Below are positions 1 through 8,749 of a stretch of DNA of 15,753 nucleotides, piece after piece. Numbering within the stretch: position 1 is the stretch's first letter; each line of letters starts with the position of its first letter. The position numbers and the translations under genes are program-made. Below the pieces are notes generated by a model. It was not told the origin of the DNA, made no database searches, and was given only the letters and a program-made list of their open reading frames with translations. The stretch is taken from positions 1 through 15,753 of the forward strand of contig JAJZRD010000064.1 of assembly GCA_021845945.1 (NCBI GenBank), read 5' to 3'. This stretch comes from Chloroflexota bacterium (lineage in GTDB: Bacteria; Chloroflexota; UBA6077).

Positions 1-1
1 A

Positions 2-85
2 CTGGTTATCAGCCATCGCCACCTGGCCGATCAATCCACCGAACACTGGGCGCGTCGGCTCGAAGCCGCCCTCCTCGCCGCCTGA
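2..85 (+). CDS. C-terminal fragment of an unidentified protein
   Basis: An open frame enters from the left edge and stops at TGA 83-85, giving 27 residues that end LEAALLAA. Codon use is GC-rich like the genuine genes, and the fragment ends just before an intergenic region with a promoter, so it probably is the 3' end of a real gene. Too little is visible to name a family; the tail looks like an amphipathic Ala/Leu/Arg helix. Confidence 0.5.
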   Translation: MVISHRHLADQSTEHWARRLEAALLAA

Positions 86-147
86 GACCTCCCAACGAAG
101 TTTGCGCAATCCTGGATACAGTACCGGTGCGGAAGCCAGCCCCGAAA

Positions 148-162
148 TGGCATGCATCTTGC
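148..162 (+). promoter_or_regulatory. sigma-54 (-24/-12) promoter of the BON gene
   Basis: The sequence is TGGCATGCATCTTGC. GG (149-150) and GC (161-162) are separated by exactly 10 bases, and both the TGGCA and TTGC blocks match the sigma-54 consensus TGGCACG-N4-TTGCW, with one change (C to T). Predicted transcription start is about 174, some 34 bases before the ATG at 208, whose ribosome binding site lies in between. Two very similar sites occur elsewhere in the window and rpoN is encoded 2.5 kb downstream. Confidence 0.75.
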
Positions 163-207
163 CGCCAGCTACAGCCGGCAGCATCGCTCGATGGGGAGGG
201 TACCTTA

Positions 208-861
208 ATGGTCGGCGAGGACGAGAGGATAAGGCTGGAGGTGCTCCGGGCGGCGTCCCAGTTCGACGAGCCCTCGGTGGCCTGCGCCGTCGAGGATGGG
301 CACGTCACCCTGGAGGGCGTTGTCTCCTCAGACGAGCACGCCTATCAGCTGGAGGCAGCGACCCGGGCCATCCCCGGGGTTCGATCCGTGGACAACGACC
401 TGATGATCGAGGGGTTCGCCGCCTCGGTGTTGAACGCGGCCGAGGGGGTCGATCTGACCCCGGATTTCACCTCGGAGGTGGGGACCGCCGACTACCTCGA
501 GTCGGTGTCGGAGGCCGAGCCCTACACCCCGCCCACCGACCCGGTGGTCAAGTCCGACCGCAGCACCGACGGTGTGGAGATCGTCAACGGGTTCGCTGCA
601 TACGCGAGCGACGAGGCCGCCACCGCGCAGCTGCCCGGACTTCCCCGTGGAGACGACGAGCTCAGGGAGGCGGTGCTGGCAGCCCTGCATTCCGATGCGG
701 CCACCACCGACCTTTCCATAGAAGTAGAGGCTCAGGAGGGGACCGTGGTCCTCCGCGGGTTGGTGTCCTCCTTGGAGGACGCCGATCAGGCCGAGTCCGT
801 GGCGGCCCAGGTTCCCGGGGTGCAAGAGGTCCAGGAGGAGCTGCGGGTCGAAGGGATGTAG
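208..861 (+). CDS. Protein with two BON domains, no signal peptide
   Basis: 217 residues. Two BON domains (the fold of OsmY and related proteins, thought to bind membranes or act as stress scaffolds) are visible at about residues 5-70 and 149-216. Each has the alternating pattern of an initial helix, a strand like HVTLEGVVSS or TVVLRGLVSS, a helix, and PGV followed by a valine-rich final strand. An acidic, low-complexity linker (about 75-148) joins them. There is no signal peptide or membrane helix, so it should be cytoplasmic, unlike periplasmic OsmY. The ATG at 208 is chosen because GGGAGGG lies 8 bases upstream and because the alternative GTG at 127 lies upstream of the sigma-54 promoter at 148-162. 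The precise function is unknown; a stress-related role is inferred from the family only. Confidence 0.88.
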   Translation: MVGEDERIRLEVLRAASQFDEPSVACAVEDGHVTLEGVVSSDEHAYQLEAATRAIPGVRSVDNDLMIEGFAASVLNAAEGVDLTPDFTSEVGTADYLESVSEAEPYTPPTDPVVKSDRSTDGVEIVNGFAAYASDEAATAQLPGLPRGDDELREAVLAALHSDAATTDLSIEVEAQEGTVVLRGLVSSLEDADQAESVAAQVPGVQEVQEELRVEGM

Positions 862-873
862 GGCGCGGGCCAC

Positions 874-888
874 TGGCACGTGTTTTGC
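874..888 (+). promoter_or_regulatory. sigma-54 (-24/-12) promoter of the histidine-kinase-like gene
   Basis: TGGCACGTGTTTTGC matches the sigma-54 consensus at every core base (TGGCACG, N4, TTGC). There are exactly 10 bases between GG (875-876) and GC (887-888). The predicted start is near 900, 58 bases before the TTG start of the kinase-like gene. It begins 13 bases after the stop of the BON gene, in the 96-base gap between the two genes. Confidence 0.82.
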
Positions 889-957
889 CTTAAGGGGGCC
901 GAAGCCACCTGCTCCGGTCGGGGGCTACCAATGTCGCTCTGCCAGTGAGGATCGCCG

Positions 958-2493
958 TTGCGCCCTGTTGTGAAGCATCCCGTCGGTTTCCGATCGCTTT
1001 TCGCAGAAGGCTCGTTCCGGGATAGACTGTTCGCTTCCTCTGCCGTCCGGATTGCCCTTGGCCTGGTCGCGGCGGCCCTGGGAGTGCTGCTGCTAAGCAG
1101 CTGGACCCGGTGGCCCAACCCGCTGCAGCTTCTCGCCGCGGCCACCAGCCTGGTGCTGGCTTACGCCCCGGCAGACAACGCGCTGCCCAAACGTTCAGGT
1201 CAACGCCCCCCAAAAATGCTGCCCGAGAAAACGGAACCGGAATCCGACCTTGCCGATTCCCCTCAACTTCCGATCCTCGCCTGCCCGGCGGGTCGATCCG
1301 AATGCTGGGTCCTCGACACCATACAGGGTCTCCTAACCACGGCTCAGGAGGCAGCCCACGGGTTGGAGGTCTCCCAGGCCGCCAACGCCCTGGCCCGCCG
1401 AGCCTGCGAGCTGGTCGACGCCAATGCAGCGTGGGTGTATCGCATGGAGGAGAATGGGGAGAGGACTGTCCTGGTTTCCAGCCATCTGCACCCGCGAGCC
1501 GCCCACGACTGGGATGGGCTGTCGGCCGCGGCTCATCAGGTGGCCGGAGAGGGTGCACGTTCCTACGGCAGGCGAGGCATCCGGGAGGCCCGGCACCCCC
1601 GGGTGTCGACGGTGGGCGATTACCTGGCGGTTCCGCTGGTGCGCCGAAACCGAGCCTTGGGGATGCTGGTGGTTCACTGCGCGGGCACTCACGGGATGCC
1701 GTCCCGCTTCAAGGGGGAGCTGCTCTCCGCTCTGGCCAACCAGGCGACCCTCGCCCTGGAGAACTCCCTGCTGTACGAGTCCCAACTGGACGCGGAGGCC
1801 AAACTGCGACAGTTCGGGCTTCACAGGGCGGATTACGCGGCGACCCTCTCCCACGAGCTGCGGACGCCGCTCACCTCTATCAAGGGCTTTGCCCAGTTGT
1901 TGACGAGAGACCAGGATGCATCCATCGAGACGGTGCGCCAGTACGCCAGCACCATCGCCTCGGAGGCCGACAAGCTCGCCCTGATTGTCAGCGACATCGT
2001 CGATCTGACGAGGATGGAGACTGGTCTGCTGCAGATGCACCGCAAACCCGTCGCTCTCGGACGGTTGATCCGGGACGTCGTCGGCCGAGTGCAACCGATG
2101 TCGCCGACCCAGCAGCTGCAATCCAGCCTGCCCGAGCGGCTCCCCTCGGTTCGGGTGGACCCCGAAAGGCTCGAACAGGTGTTGGGAAGGCTTCTGGTGG
2201 ACGCCATCGGCCAGTCGACGCCCGACAGCACCGTGCTGGTGGCGGCGGAGGCCGGCGAGGAGGGAGTGACGGTTCGACTGGAGTATCGAACTTCCGAGGC
2301 CCAGGTAGACAGTCTGATCAAGGCTCTCAAGGGGCCCGGGCAGTTCGCCGATGATGGGCAGGCCACCCAGTTGGGTCGAGGCAGACTCGGGTTGTACATT
2401 TGCCGGAACTTCATCGAGGCCCACGGCGGCAAGATGTGGATCGAGCAGCCCGAGGAGCAGGTAGCCAGGGTAGTCTTCACGCTGCCCTACTGA
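958..2493 (+). CDS. Membrane GAF histidine-kinase-like protein with degenerate ATP-binding boxes
   Basis: 511 residues. Two hydrophobic segments (about 30-48 and 55-72) form an N-terminal membrane hairpin. A GAF-type sensor domain follows (about 120-270), then a HisKA dimerisation domain (about 285-355) with an intact H-box SHELRTPLT and phospho-acceptor His299. In the HATPase domain the G2 region is conserved (GRGRLGLYICRNF, about 473-485, followed by EAHGGKMWIE). The N-box, however, reads RLLVDAIGQS, with Asp415 where the Mg-binding Asn is expected, and no DxGxG (G1) motif is present where it should follow. It may therefore be a weak or dead kinase, or act as a phosphatase or scaffold. TTG at 958 is preceded by GTGAGG 7 bases upstream; GTG at 970 is a possible alternative. 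It lies behind a sigma-54 promoter and just upstream of rpoN. No response regulator is encoded nearby. Confidence 0.9.
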   Translation: MRPVVKHPVGFRSLFAEGSFRDRLFASSAVRIALGLVAAALGVLLLSSWTRWPNPLQLLAAATSLVLAYAPADNALPKRSGQRPPKMLPEKTEPESDLADSPQLPILACPAGRSECWVLDTIQGLLTTAQEAAHGLEVSQAANALARRACELVDANAAWVYRMEENGERTVLVSSHLHPRAAHDWDGLSAAAHQVAGEGARSYGRRGIREARHPRVSTVGDYLAVPLVRRNRALGMLVVHCAGTHGMPSRFKGELLSALANQATLALENSLLYESQLDAEAKLRQFGLHRADYAATLSHELRTPLTSIKGFAQLLTRDQDASIETVRQYASTIASEADKLALIVSDIVDLTRMETGLLQMHRKPVALGRLIRDVVGRVQPMSPTQQLQSSLPERLPSVRVDPERLEQVLGRLLVDAIGQSTPDSTVLVAAEAGEEGVTVRLEYRTSEAQVDSLIKALKGPGQFADDGQATQLGRGRLGLYICRNFIEAHGGKMWIEQPEEQVARVVFTLPY

Positions 2494-2557
2494 CCCTCTC
2501 TTCGAGGCACCCGAATAGAACCGTGGCGCCAACCATCCGCGCATAGCCGGCCCTAGC

Positions 2558-2586
2558 TGGATTTAGTGGGCCACTGCCGGTATACT
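2558..2586 (+). promoter_or_regulatory. Putative housekeeping promoter of rpoN
   Basis: TATACT (2581-2586) resembles a -10 box and lies 34 bases before the rpoN ATG. The matching -35 position (2558-2563, TGGATT) is weak. A short palindrome AGTGG-G-CCACT (2565-2575) sits between the two boxes and could be an operator. The same TATACTTT string precedes the minus-strand gene starting at 8749. Confidence 0.4.
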
Positions 2587-2620
2587 TTGCGGATGGCAGG
2601 CATGAGGGGGAAAGCTCCTT

Positions 2621-4039
2621 ATGGATATGGACTTGGACGCAATTCAAGATCAACTGCCGCAACAGACGATGAAGGTCTCGCCGAGGCTGGTAGCGGCGAA
2701 CCATATCCTTCAGCTGTCCTCCATGGAGTTGCAGCAGGCGATCTCCTCTGAATTGGAGGAGAATCCGGCCCTCGAGCTGATCGACATACCTACCTGCCCG
2801 ACCTGCGGCACCCAACTCCAGGGCAGCCTCTGCCCGGTGTGTATTCGGCGCCAGAAGCCGGACAACCAACTGCTGGATGGCCCCGATGCCAACGACGAGC
2901 CCTACTACAGCCAAAACCTCCGCTCCAGCGACGAGGAGTTCGACCCGATCACCCAGGTAGCGGCCGAGGTCAGCCTTCCGGAGCGGCTGCTGACGGAGCT
3001 GCGGGCGGTAGTGCAGCCGGAGATGATGCAGGTCGTCGAGTACCTGGTTGGGAACCTGGACGAGAAGGGCTACCTCTCCTGCTCCCTGGAGGAAGCCGCC
3101 TTCGAGTGCGGCGTCGAGGACTACGAGGTAGATCTGGTCCTGAAGCTGCTCCAGACCCTGGAGCCGCCCGGCATCGGCGCCCGGAATCTTCGGGAGTGCC
3201 TCCTGATACAGCTGGAGTACCTGGAAACCCTGGGTTTTCATCAGGCATTTGCCAAGGAGATCATCGGCACCCACCTCACAGAGCTGGGGGAGCACAAGTT
3301 CAGCAAGATCGCTCAGGACCTCCGGATATCCTCCGAGGTGGTGAGCGACGTCTGGGACTTCATCAAGCGGGAGTTGAACCCGCATCCGGCTCACGAGTTT
3401 TCTTCCTCCAGTGGCCAGCAGGATGGGAGGGAAACCCGCTCCTCCTACGTGCTGCCCGACGTCATCATCAGTGAGAGGGACGGGCAGTTCGACGTGGAGG
3501 TGGTGGAGTCGAAGCGCTTCCTGCTGAGGGTGTCGCCGGTCTACTCGCAGATCAGCGCCGACCTGGAGCGGGATGGCGATCGCTACTCCGACGATGAGAA
3601 ACGCCACATACAGCAGTACGTGGCCCGCGCGAAGCTGTTCATAGCCAACATCAACCAGCGACGGCAGACGATCCACCGGATCACTACCTGCCTGGTGGAG
3701 TGCCAGCAGGACTTCCTTTCCAAGGGGGTCCGGCACCTGAAGCCGCTGACCCGCGCCGCCGTTGCCAGCAAGCTGGGCATTCACGAGTCCACCGTCAGCC
3801 GAGCCACGGCCTCCAAGTTCGTGATGCTGCCCAGCGGCGAGGTCATTCCCTTCAGCAACTTCTTCACGGCATCCCTGAGCATCAAGGACGTTATCGAGGA
3901 GTTGATCGAGAACGAGAAGGCTCCCTTGACCGACGCCGAGATCGCCCAAAGGCTGGCCCAGCGGGGAATCCACGTGGCGCGCCGCACCGTGGCCAAGTAC
4001 CGGATGCAGCTGAAGATCCTGCCATCGTCGCTGCGCTAG
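2621..4039 (+). CDS. rpoN: RNA polymerase sigma-54 factor
   Basis: 472 residues, normal for the family. Region I is at about 14-55, with the Gln/Leu-rich activator-interacting helix (QTMKVSPRLVAANHILQLSS, then ELEENPALE). The core-binding domain follows at about 110-310, with PPGIGARNLRECLLIQLE typical of RpoN. The helix-turn-helix that reads the -12 element is at about 376-400 (AAVASKLGIHESTVSR). The C-terminal RpoN box ARRTVAKYR at 453-461 reads the -24 element. Unusually, a CPTC...CPVC pair (Cys59, 62, 71, 74) directly after region I looks like a small zinc ribbon. The factor directs transcription from TGGCAC-N5-TTGC promoters and depends on AAA+ activators; several such promoters occur in this window. 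The ATG at 2621 is about seven bases downstream of a GGGG/AAAG purine stretch, and its reading frame aligns with region I. Confidence 0.97.
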   Translation: MDMDLDAIQDQLPQQTMKVSPRLVAANHILQLSSMELQQAISSELEENPALELIDIPTCPTCGTQLQGSLCPVCIRRQKPDNQLLDGPDANDEPYYSQNLRSSDEEFDPITQVAAEVSLPERLLTELRAVVQPEMMQVVEYLVGNLDEKGYLSCSLEEAAFECGVEDYEVDLVLKLLQTLEPPGIGARNLRECLLIQLEYLETLGFHQAFAKEIIGTHLTELGEHKFSKIAQDLRISSEVVSDVWDFIKRELNPHPAHEFSSSSGQQDGRETRSSYVLPDVIISERDGQFDVEVVESKRFLLRVSPVYSQISADLERDGDRYSDDEKRHIQQYVARAKLFIANINQRRQTIHRITTCLVECQQDFLSKGVRHLKPLTRAAVASKLGIHESTVSRATASKFVMLPSGEVIPFSNFFTASLSIKDVIEELIENEKAPLTDAEIAQRLAQRGIHVARRTVAKYRMQLKILPSSLR

Positions 4040-4202
4040 CACGCCAGGGGCGCCCCGTCGAGATTCCGGGAAAGCAGTTTCCGTCGCAGGGTCCTCCAGG
4101 GCGCGAGCCGTCCGCCATGGTCGCGACCTGGAGTACGGTGGCCTGCCACCGCTTTCGGCCCGACCGGAAGCAGCGCGTCGGGAGATGGCAATGTACCGTG
4201 CG

Positions 4203-4228
4203 GAGCCCAGGTGGTAAACTGAGGGCTC
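4203..4228 (+). promoter_or_regulatory. Inverted repeat overlapping a weak -10-like box upstream of argG
   Basis: GAGCCC (4203-4208) and GGGCTC (4223-4228) form 6-base arms around a 14-base spacer that contains TAAACT (4215-4220), a possible -10 element about 105 bases before the argG start. The -35 position (4192-4197, TGTACC) is poor. It could be an operator or an RNA hairpin in the leader. The rest of the 286-base gap between rpoN and argG (4040-4325) shows no gene that I can support. Confidence 0.25.
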
Positions 4229-4325
4229 CTGCCGTAGCGATCACCCATCACCATCTGAAAGCCCGCGGCCGGCGTTGCACAGTTCGCGCCGCGCACTTCG
4301 CACTCACCAAGACTGGAGACTGGAA

Positions 4326-5573
<1,248 letters not shown>

Positions 5574-5623
5574 GACCCCACCCCGGCCCCTCCCCGCAGC
5601 GGGGAGGGGATGGGGGTGGGGTC
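5574..5623. repeat. Long GC-rich hairpin between argG and argH
   Basis: Starting at the base after the argG stop codon, a near-perfect inverted repeat has a left arm at 5574-5597 and a right arm at 5599-5623. The inner arms are CCCCTCCCCGC and GCGGGGAGGGG, and the outer arms are GACCCCACCCC and GGGGTGGGGTC. There is no T-run, so it is not a classical terminator. It resembles the dispersed CCCC/GGGG palindromes seen in many GC-rich environmental genomes, and in the argGH transcript it would form a strong stem that could protect or attenuate the message. Confidence 0.75.
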
Positions 5624-5658
5624 CGTCCCTTGGCGGGAACAGGAGGCAGGTGCAGACA

Positions 5659-7068
5659 ATGAGCGGAGCTAAAGACAAGCTGTGGGGCGGGCGCTTCGAG
5701 AAGGAGATGGATGCCGAGGTGCACGCATTCGGCGCCTCCATTCCGGTGGACCGGCGCCTCTACCGGCAGGACGTAGCGGGCAGCATCGCCCACGCCACCA
5801 TGCTGGCGAGGCAGGGGATCCTGTCTGAGGCGGAGGGCACCACCCTGGTGCAGGGGCTGCGGCAGATCCTGGAGGAGGTCGAGTCCGGCGCCGTGACGCC
5901 GGACCTCCGATGGGAGGACATCCACTCCTTCGTGGAGAGCCGCCTGCGGGAGCTGGTGGGCGACGTGGCGGGGAAGCTGCACACCGCTCGCAGCCGCAAC
6001 GATCAGGTGGCCCTGGACGCCCGCCTCTTCGCCCGGTCCAGCCTCAAGGAGCTAGCCTCCCGGCTGGCGGCCCTTCAGCGGGTTCTCCTCGACCTGGCGG
6101 AGGCCAGGCTCGGCGTGGTGATGCCCGGCTACACCCACCTGCAGCGAGCCCAGCCCGTGCTCCTCTCCCACCACCTCCTCGCCTACTTCGAGATGTTCCA
6201 GCGCGACCTGGAGCGGCTGCGGGACTGCTATCGCCGGACCAACGTGATGCCCCTGGGCTCCGGAGCCCTGGCCGGCGTCACCTACCCCCTCGACCGGCAG
6301 TTTGTAGCCGATCAGCTGGGCTTCGACGCCCTCAGCCGCAACAGCATGGACGCCGTGTCCGATCGGGACTTCCTGGTGGAGCAGACAGCCGCACTCAGTC
6401 TGGTGATGGCCCACCTCTCCCGCTTCGCCGAGGATGTGATCCTCTGGTCCACCGAGGAGTTCGGCTTCCTCGCCCTGGACGATGGCTACTCCACGGGCAG
6501 CAGCATCATGCCTCAAAAGAAGAACCCGGACGTGGCCGAGTTGATCCGCGGCAAGACCGGGCGGGTCTACGGATCTCTCCTGGCGCTGCTGACAACTCTC
6601 AAAGGGCTGCCCCTCACCTACAACAAGGACCTCCAGGAGGACAAGGAGCAGTTCTTCGACGCCGTGGATACGGTGTCCACCTGCCTGCGGATGTTCGCGG
6701 GGATGCTGGCCACGGCCGGCTTCCGGGAGGACCGAATGAGGCAGGTGGCCGGAGGAGGCTTCTCCACCGCCACCGACGTGGCCGATTACCTGGTGCGTAA
6801 GGGGCTTCCCTTCCGCCGGGCCCACGAGGTGGTGGGACGGTTGGTGCGCCACTGCCTGGAGCAGGGCGGCGACATCACCGACCTCCCCCTGGCCGATCTT
6901 CAGGGGTTCTCCCCCCTTTTCCAGGAGGACGTCTACTCCGTCAACGTCGATAGCTCGGTCCAAGCTCGCGACGTCCCCGGCGGCACCGCGCCCAACCGGG
7001 TCCGGGAGGCCCTGGCCGAGAGCCGCCGGCTGTTGGCGACCACTGAGGCGTGGGCGGCAGAGGCCTGA
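5659..7068 (+). CDS. argH: Argininosuccinate lyase
   Basis: 469 residues. It splits argininosuccinate to arginine and fumarate, the last step of arginine synthesis; it is cytoplasmic and tetrameric in the family. It begins KLWGGRF, the usual ArgH N-terminus, has TARSRNDQVALD (substrate binding) and PGYTHLQRAQPV, and carries the fumarase/lyase superfamily signature GSSIMPQKKNPD at about 280-291, whose serines lie in the catalytic mobile loop. AGGAGG at 5641-5646 is 12 bases before the ATG at 5659; a GTG at 5650 is only 3 bases from it, so the ATG is preferred. It is probably transcribed with argG across the intervening hairpin. Confidence 0.97.
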   Translation: MSGAKDKLWGGRFEKEMDAEVHAFGASIPVDRRLYRQDVAGSIAHATMLARQGILSEAEGTTLVQGLRQILEEVESGAVTPDLRWEDIHSFVESRLRELVGDVAGKLHTARSRNDQVALDARLFARSSLKELASRLAALQRVLLDLAEARLGVVMPGYTHLQRAQPVLLSHHLLAYFEMFQRDLERLRDCYRRTNVMPLGSGALAGVTYPLDRQFVADQLGFDALSRNSMDAVSDRDFLVEQTAALSLVMAHLSRFAEDVILWSTEEFGFLALDDGYSTGSSIMPQKKNPDVAELIRGKTGRVYGSLLALLTTLKGLPLTYNKDLQEDKEQFFDAVDTVSTCLRMFAGMLATAGFREDRMRQVAGGGFSTATDVADYLVRKGLPFRRAHEVVGRLVRHCLEQGGDITDLPLADLQGFSPLFQEDVYSVNVDSSVQARDVPGGTAPNRVREALAESRRLLATTEAWAAEA

Positions 7069-7110
7069 GCCTTCATAACTGCGCCCACCGCGCAGCGTCG
7101 ACGGTTGCGA

Positions 7111-7150
7111 GGGCCAAGGTCAATGGCCCGTGGTAACGACTTCAGTCGTT
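7111..7150. repeat. Two small palindromes between the convergent argH and mannosyltransferase genes
   Basis: GGGCCA (7111-7116) pairs with TGGCCC (7124-7129) around a 7-base loop. Just beyond is AACGACT-TC-AGTCGTT (7135-7150), a 7-base-arm palindrome. Both lie between convergent genes and could help end transcription or be copies of a dispersed repeat. Neither has a T-tract. Nothing else is seen in 7069-7229. Confidence 0.45.
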
Positions 7151-7229
7151 CGTCCCGCGACCACAGAAATGGTGCGAACGGCTGATGCCGGTCTACTACC
7201 TGCTGGCCACGGGGCTGCTGATCCTGCAG

Positions 7230-8456
7230 CTACGCCACGAAGACCCCGTAGCTGAACACGGCGCTCCAGTAGAGCAGCAGCAAGATCGACAACAGGATCA
7301 CCGTGAGATGGAACCATCGGCGCTTCCCCCAAATGGCCAACACCACGAAACAGGGAAACAGCAGCAGCAGGTAGCGGGAGAAGCTCATGAGGGGTATGAG
7401 AGGTGAAGCCCTGGAGAGAGGGGCCAGGAAGAAGAGCAGGGCATAGAGGGAGTACCCCACCTCCAGCCTGGCGAAGCCAACCACCAGTAACAGCAGGAAG
7501 GCTACGGCCATCAGGAGGCCGAAGAAGTCTATGTGGTATGCCGCGCCGGACAGGATGCGTTGGGCAGCGAGAAGGAAGTCGGTCCCGGGTACGGCCAGCC
7601 ACTGAGTCGCCATGGGACCTTCACCGGCCGGCGTTCCAGGCCTTCGCCAGGGTGTGTCCACCAGGGCCAGGAAGGTCACCAGCCCCAGCAGGGAGGCCGT
7701 CAGCAGCCCCAACCCGCCCGGAAGCGATCTGCGGCGGTGGCTCAAAGGGTCCCGCCATCTTCCCCCACCCTTCAGCCACTGGACGGCCAGGGGCATCCCG
7801 AGCAGCACCCCCTGGGGTCTCGCCAGCCCGGCCAGATAAGCGACCACCAACGCCCCTGCCCAGCGGCGTCGTGACACCAGGTAGAACCCCAGTACCGCCA
7901 GCATCAGCATCAGGCTCTCGCTGAAGGGGCCGTGCAGGAAGAAGGCCGTGGGGAACAGGCTGAGATACACGAGGGTCCGGTTGGCAATGCCGGAACCGAA
8001 GCGCGGAAGCAGCAGGCGGTGGAGCAGGAAGAGCGCCGCAAGGAGCGCGACGTCCGAGATCACCAGTCCCGCGGCAATGGGGTGGAGCCCGGTGACCAGC
8101 GACACAGCCCTCATGAGCAGAGGGAACAGCGGGAAGAACTGGGTGGTCATGTCGCCGTCGGTGTAGCCAACGGTGGCGATCTTCTGATACCACAGCGCGT
8201 CCTCCCGCTGCCACACCCCCAGGAACAGCCTCTCCCAGCCCGAATCCAAGAAGTCCACTCCGACCGGGGCGTAGTGCTGTTGGAGGTCCGGTCGGTGGAC
8301 GTAGAAGGCCACGGCGGCCATGTAGAGGGTGAGAAACAGCCGGACGCCGGCCACGCAGGCGAAGGCCACCAGCAGGGAGTACCGGCTGCTTCCCGTCGCG
8401 GGCAGCCGGAGCGCGCGCCGGCCCTCGGGTGATGAGACCGCATCCACTGCGTTCAA
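7230..8456 (-). CDS. PIG-V-like polytopic mannosyltransferase
   Basis: 408 residues with about eight or more hydrophobic segments, an integral membrane protein. It resembles the bacterial branch of the PIG-V/GT-C family, which transfers mannose from a polyprenyl-phosphate donor outside the membrane. Visible features are the first-loop acidic motif WQREDALWYQKIATVGY (about 82-98), FFPLFPLL (107-114), LSLFPTAFFLHGPFSESL (about 165-185) and LAGLARPQGVLL. The start is TTG at 8456, following the stop of the upstream small membrane gene by only 5 bases, so translation is probably coupled; no good ribosome binding site is seen. A later start would remove only the non-conserved N-terminus. The substrate is not evident from the context. 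Confidence 0.85.
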   Translation of the reverse strand: MNAVDAVSSPEGRRALRLPATGSSRYSLLVAFACVAGVRLFLTLYMAAVAFYVHRPDLQQHYAPVGVDFLDSGWERLFLGVWQREDALWYQKIATVGYTDGDMTTQFFPLFPLLMRAVSLVTGLHPIAAGLVISDVALLAALFLLHRLLLPRFGSGIANRTLVYLSLFPTAFFLHGPFSESLMLMLAVLGFYLVSRRRWAGALVVAYLAGLARPQGVLLGMPLAVQWLKGGGRWRDPLSHRRRSLPGGLGLLTASLLGLVTFLALVDTPWRRPGTPAGEGPMATQWLAVPGTDFLLAAQRILSGAAYHIDFFGLLMAVAFLLLLVVGFARLEVGYSLYALLFFLAPLSRASPLIPLMSFSRYLLLLFPCFVVLAIWGKRRWFHLTVILLSILLLLYWSAVFSYGVFVA

Positions 8457-8461
8457 GGCGG

Positions 8462-8749
8462 CTACTTGCGACCGCGAGCCCGGTGTTTTCCAGCGCGATT
8501 GCCGGTGCCGGAAGGGGTGGCGTCTGTGGCAGACGGCTGGGTGGTGGCGGCTTCCCGCGGCCCGGCTCCACCATTCGCTCCCCTGGACTCGGGCCGGCCC
8601 TTCGCCACCAGATCGAGGCGCACCGCCCCATCCTCCACCGGCAATCTAACCGTCCTCTGGCTCCCGAGATTCCACTTCCAAACCCCGCTGGCCAGCAGGG
8701 CCCCGGCAAACCCCAGCAAGAAGAGGATGGCAGGCAGTGCGTAATCCAT
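8462..8749 (-). CDS. Small single-helix membrane protein with basic C-terminal tail, unknown function
   Basis: 95 residues from ATG 8749. One hydrophobic helix occupies about residues 4-22 (ALPAILFLLGFAGALLASG). A short strand-rich segment with acidic residues follows, then a Gly/Ala/Pro/Thr-rich tail that ends in an Arg/Lys cluster (GKHRARGRK). I do not recognise a family. GGGGG lies 6 bases upstream of the ATG, favouring it over an upstream start at 8854. It is the first gene of a likely operon with the PIG-V-like transferase, so it may be an accessory or anchor subunit for it; this is inference from position only. Confidence 0.6.
   Translation of the reverse strand: MDYALPAILFLLGFAGALLASGVWKWNLGSQRTVRLPVEDGAVRLDLVAKGRPESRGANGGAGPREAATTQPSATDATPSGTGNRAGKHRARGRK

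Noticed and set aside
127..207. GTG start at 127 extending the BON protein by 27 residues
   Set aside because: It lies upstream of the sigma-54 promoter, has no good ribosome site, and the added residues are not BON-like; ATG 208 has GGGAGGG before it.
376..390. tRNA T-loop-like GGTTCGATCC
   Set aside because: It lies inside the BON domain coding sequence, with no acceptor or anticodon stems around it.
931..948. Five-codon upstream frame (MSLCQ) before the kinase-like gene
   Set aside because: Too short to support and not matched to a known leader type.
1110..2354. Long open frame in another frame over the kinase-like gene, and similar Gly/Arg/Pro-rich frames over argG, argH, panE and the mannosyltransferase
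   Set aside because: Low-complexity translations expected from high GC third positions; the overlapped genes carry clear family motifs.
4191..4217. Short open frame MYRAEPRW-stop before argG, possible arginine leader peptide
   Set aside because: It has a reasonable ribosome site and two Arg codons next to an inverted repeat, but two Arg in eight residues is not a convincing attenuator and no terminator hairpin with T-run follows.
4213..4227. Sigma-54-like site TGGTAAACTGAGGGC before argG
   Set aside because: GG/GC spacing fits, but the -12 box is GGGC rather than TTGC and the -24 box lacks CACG; likely chance in GC-rich DNA.
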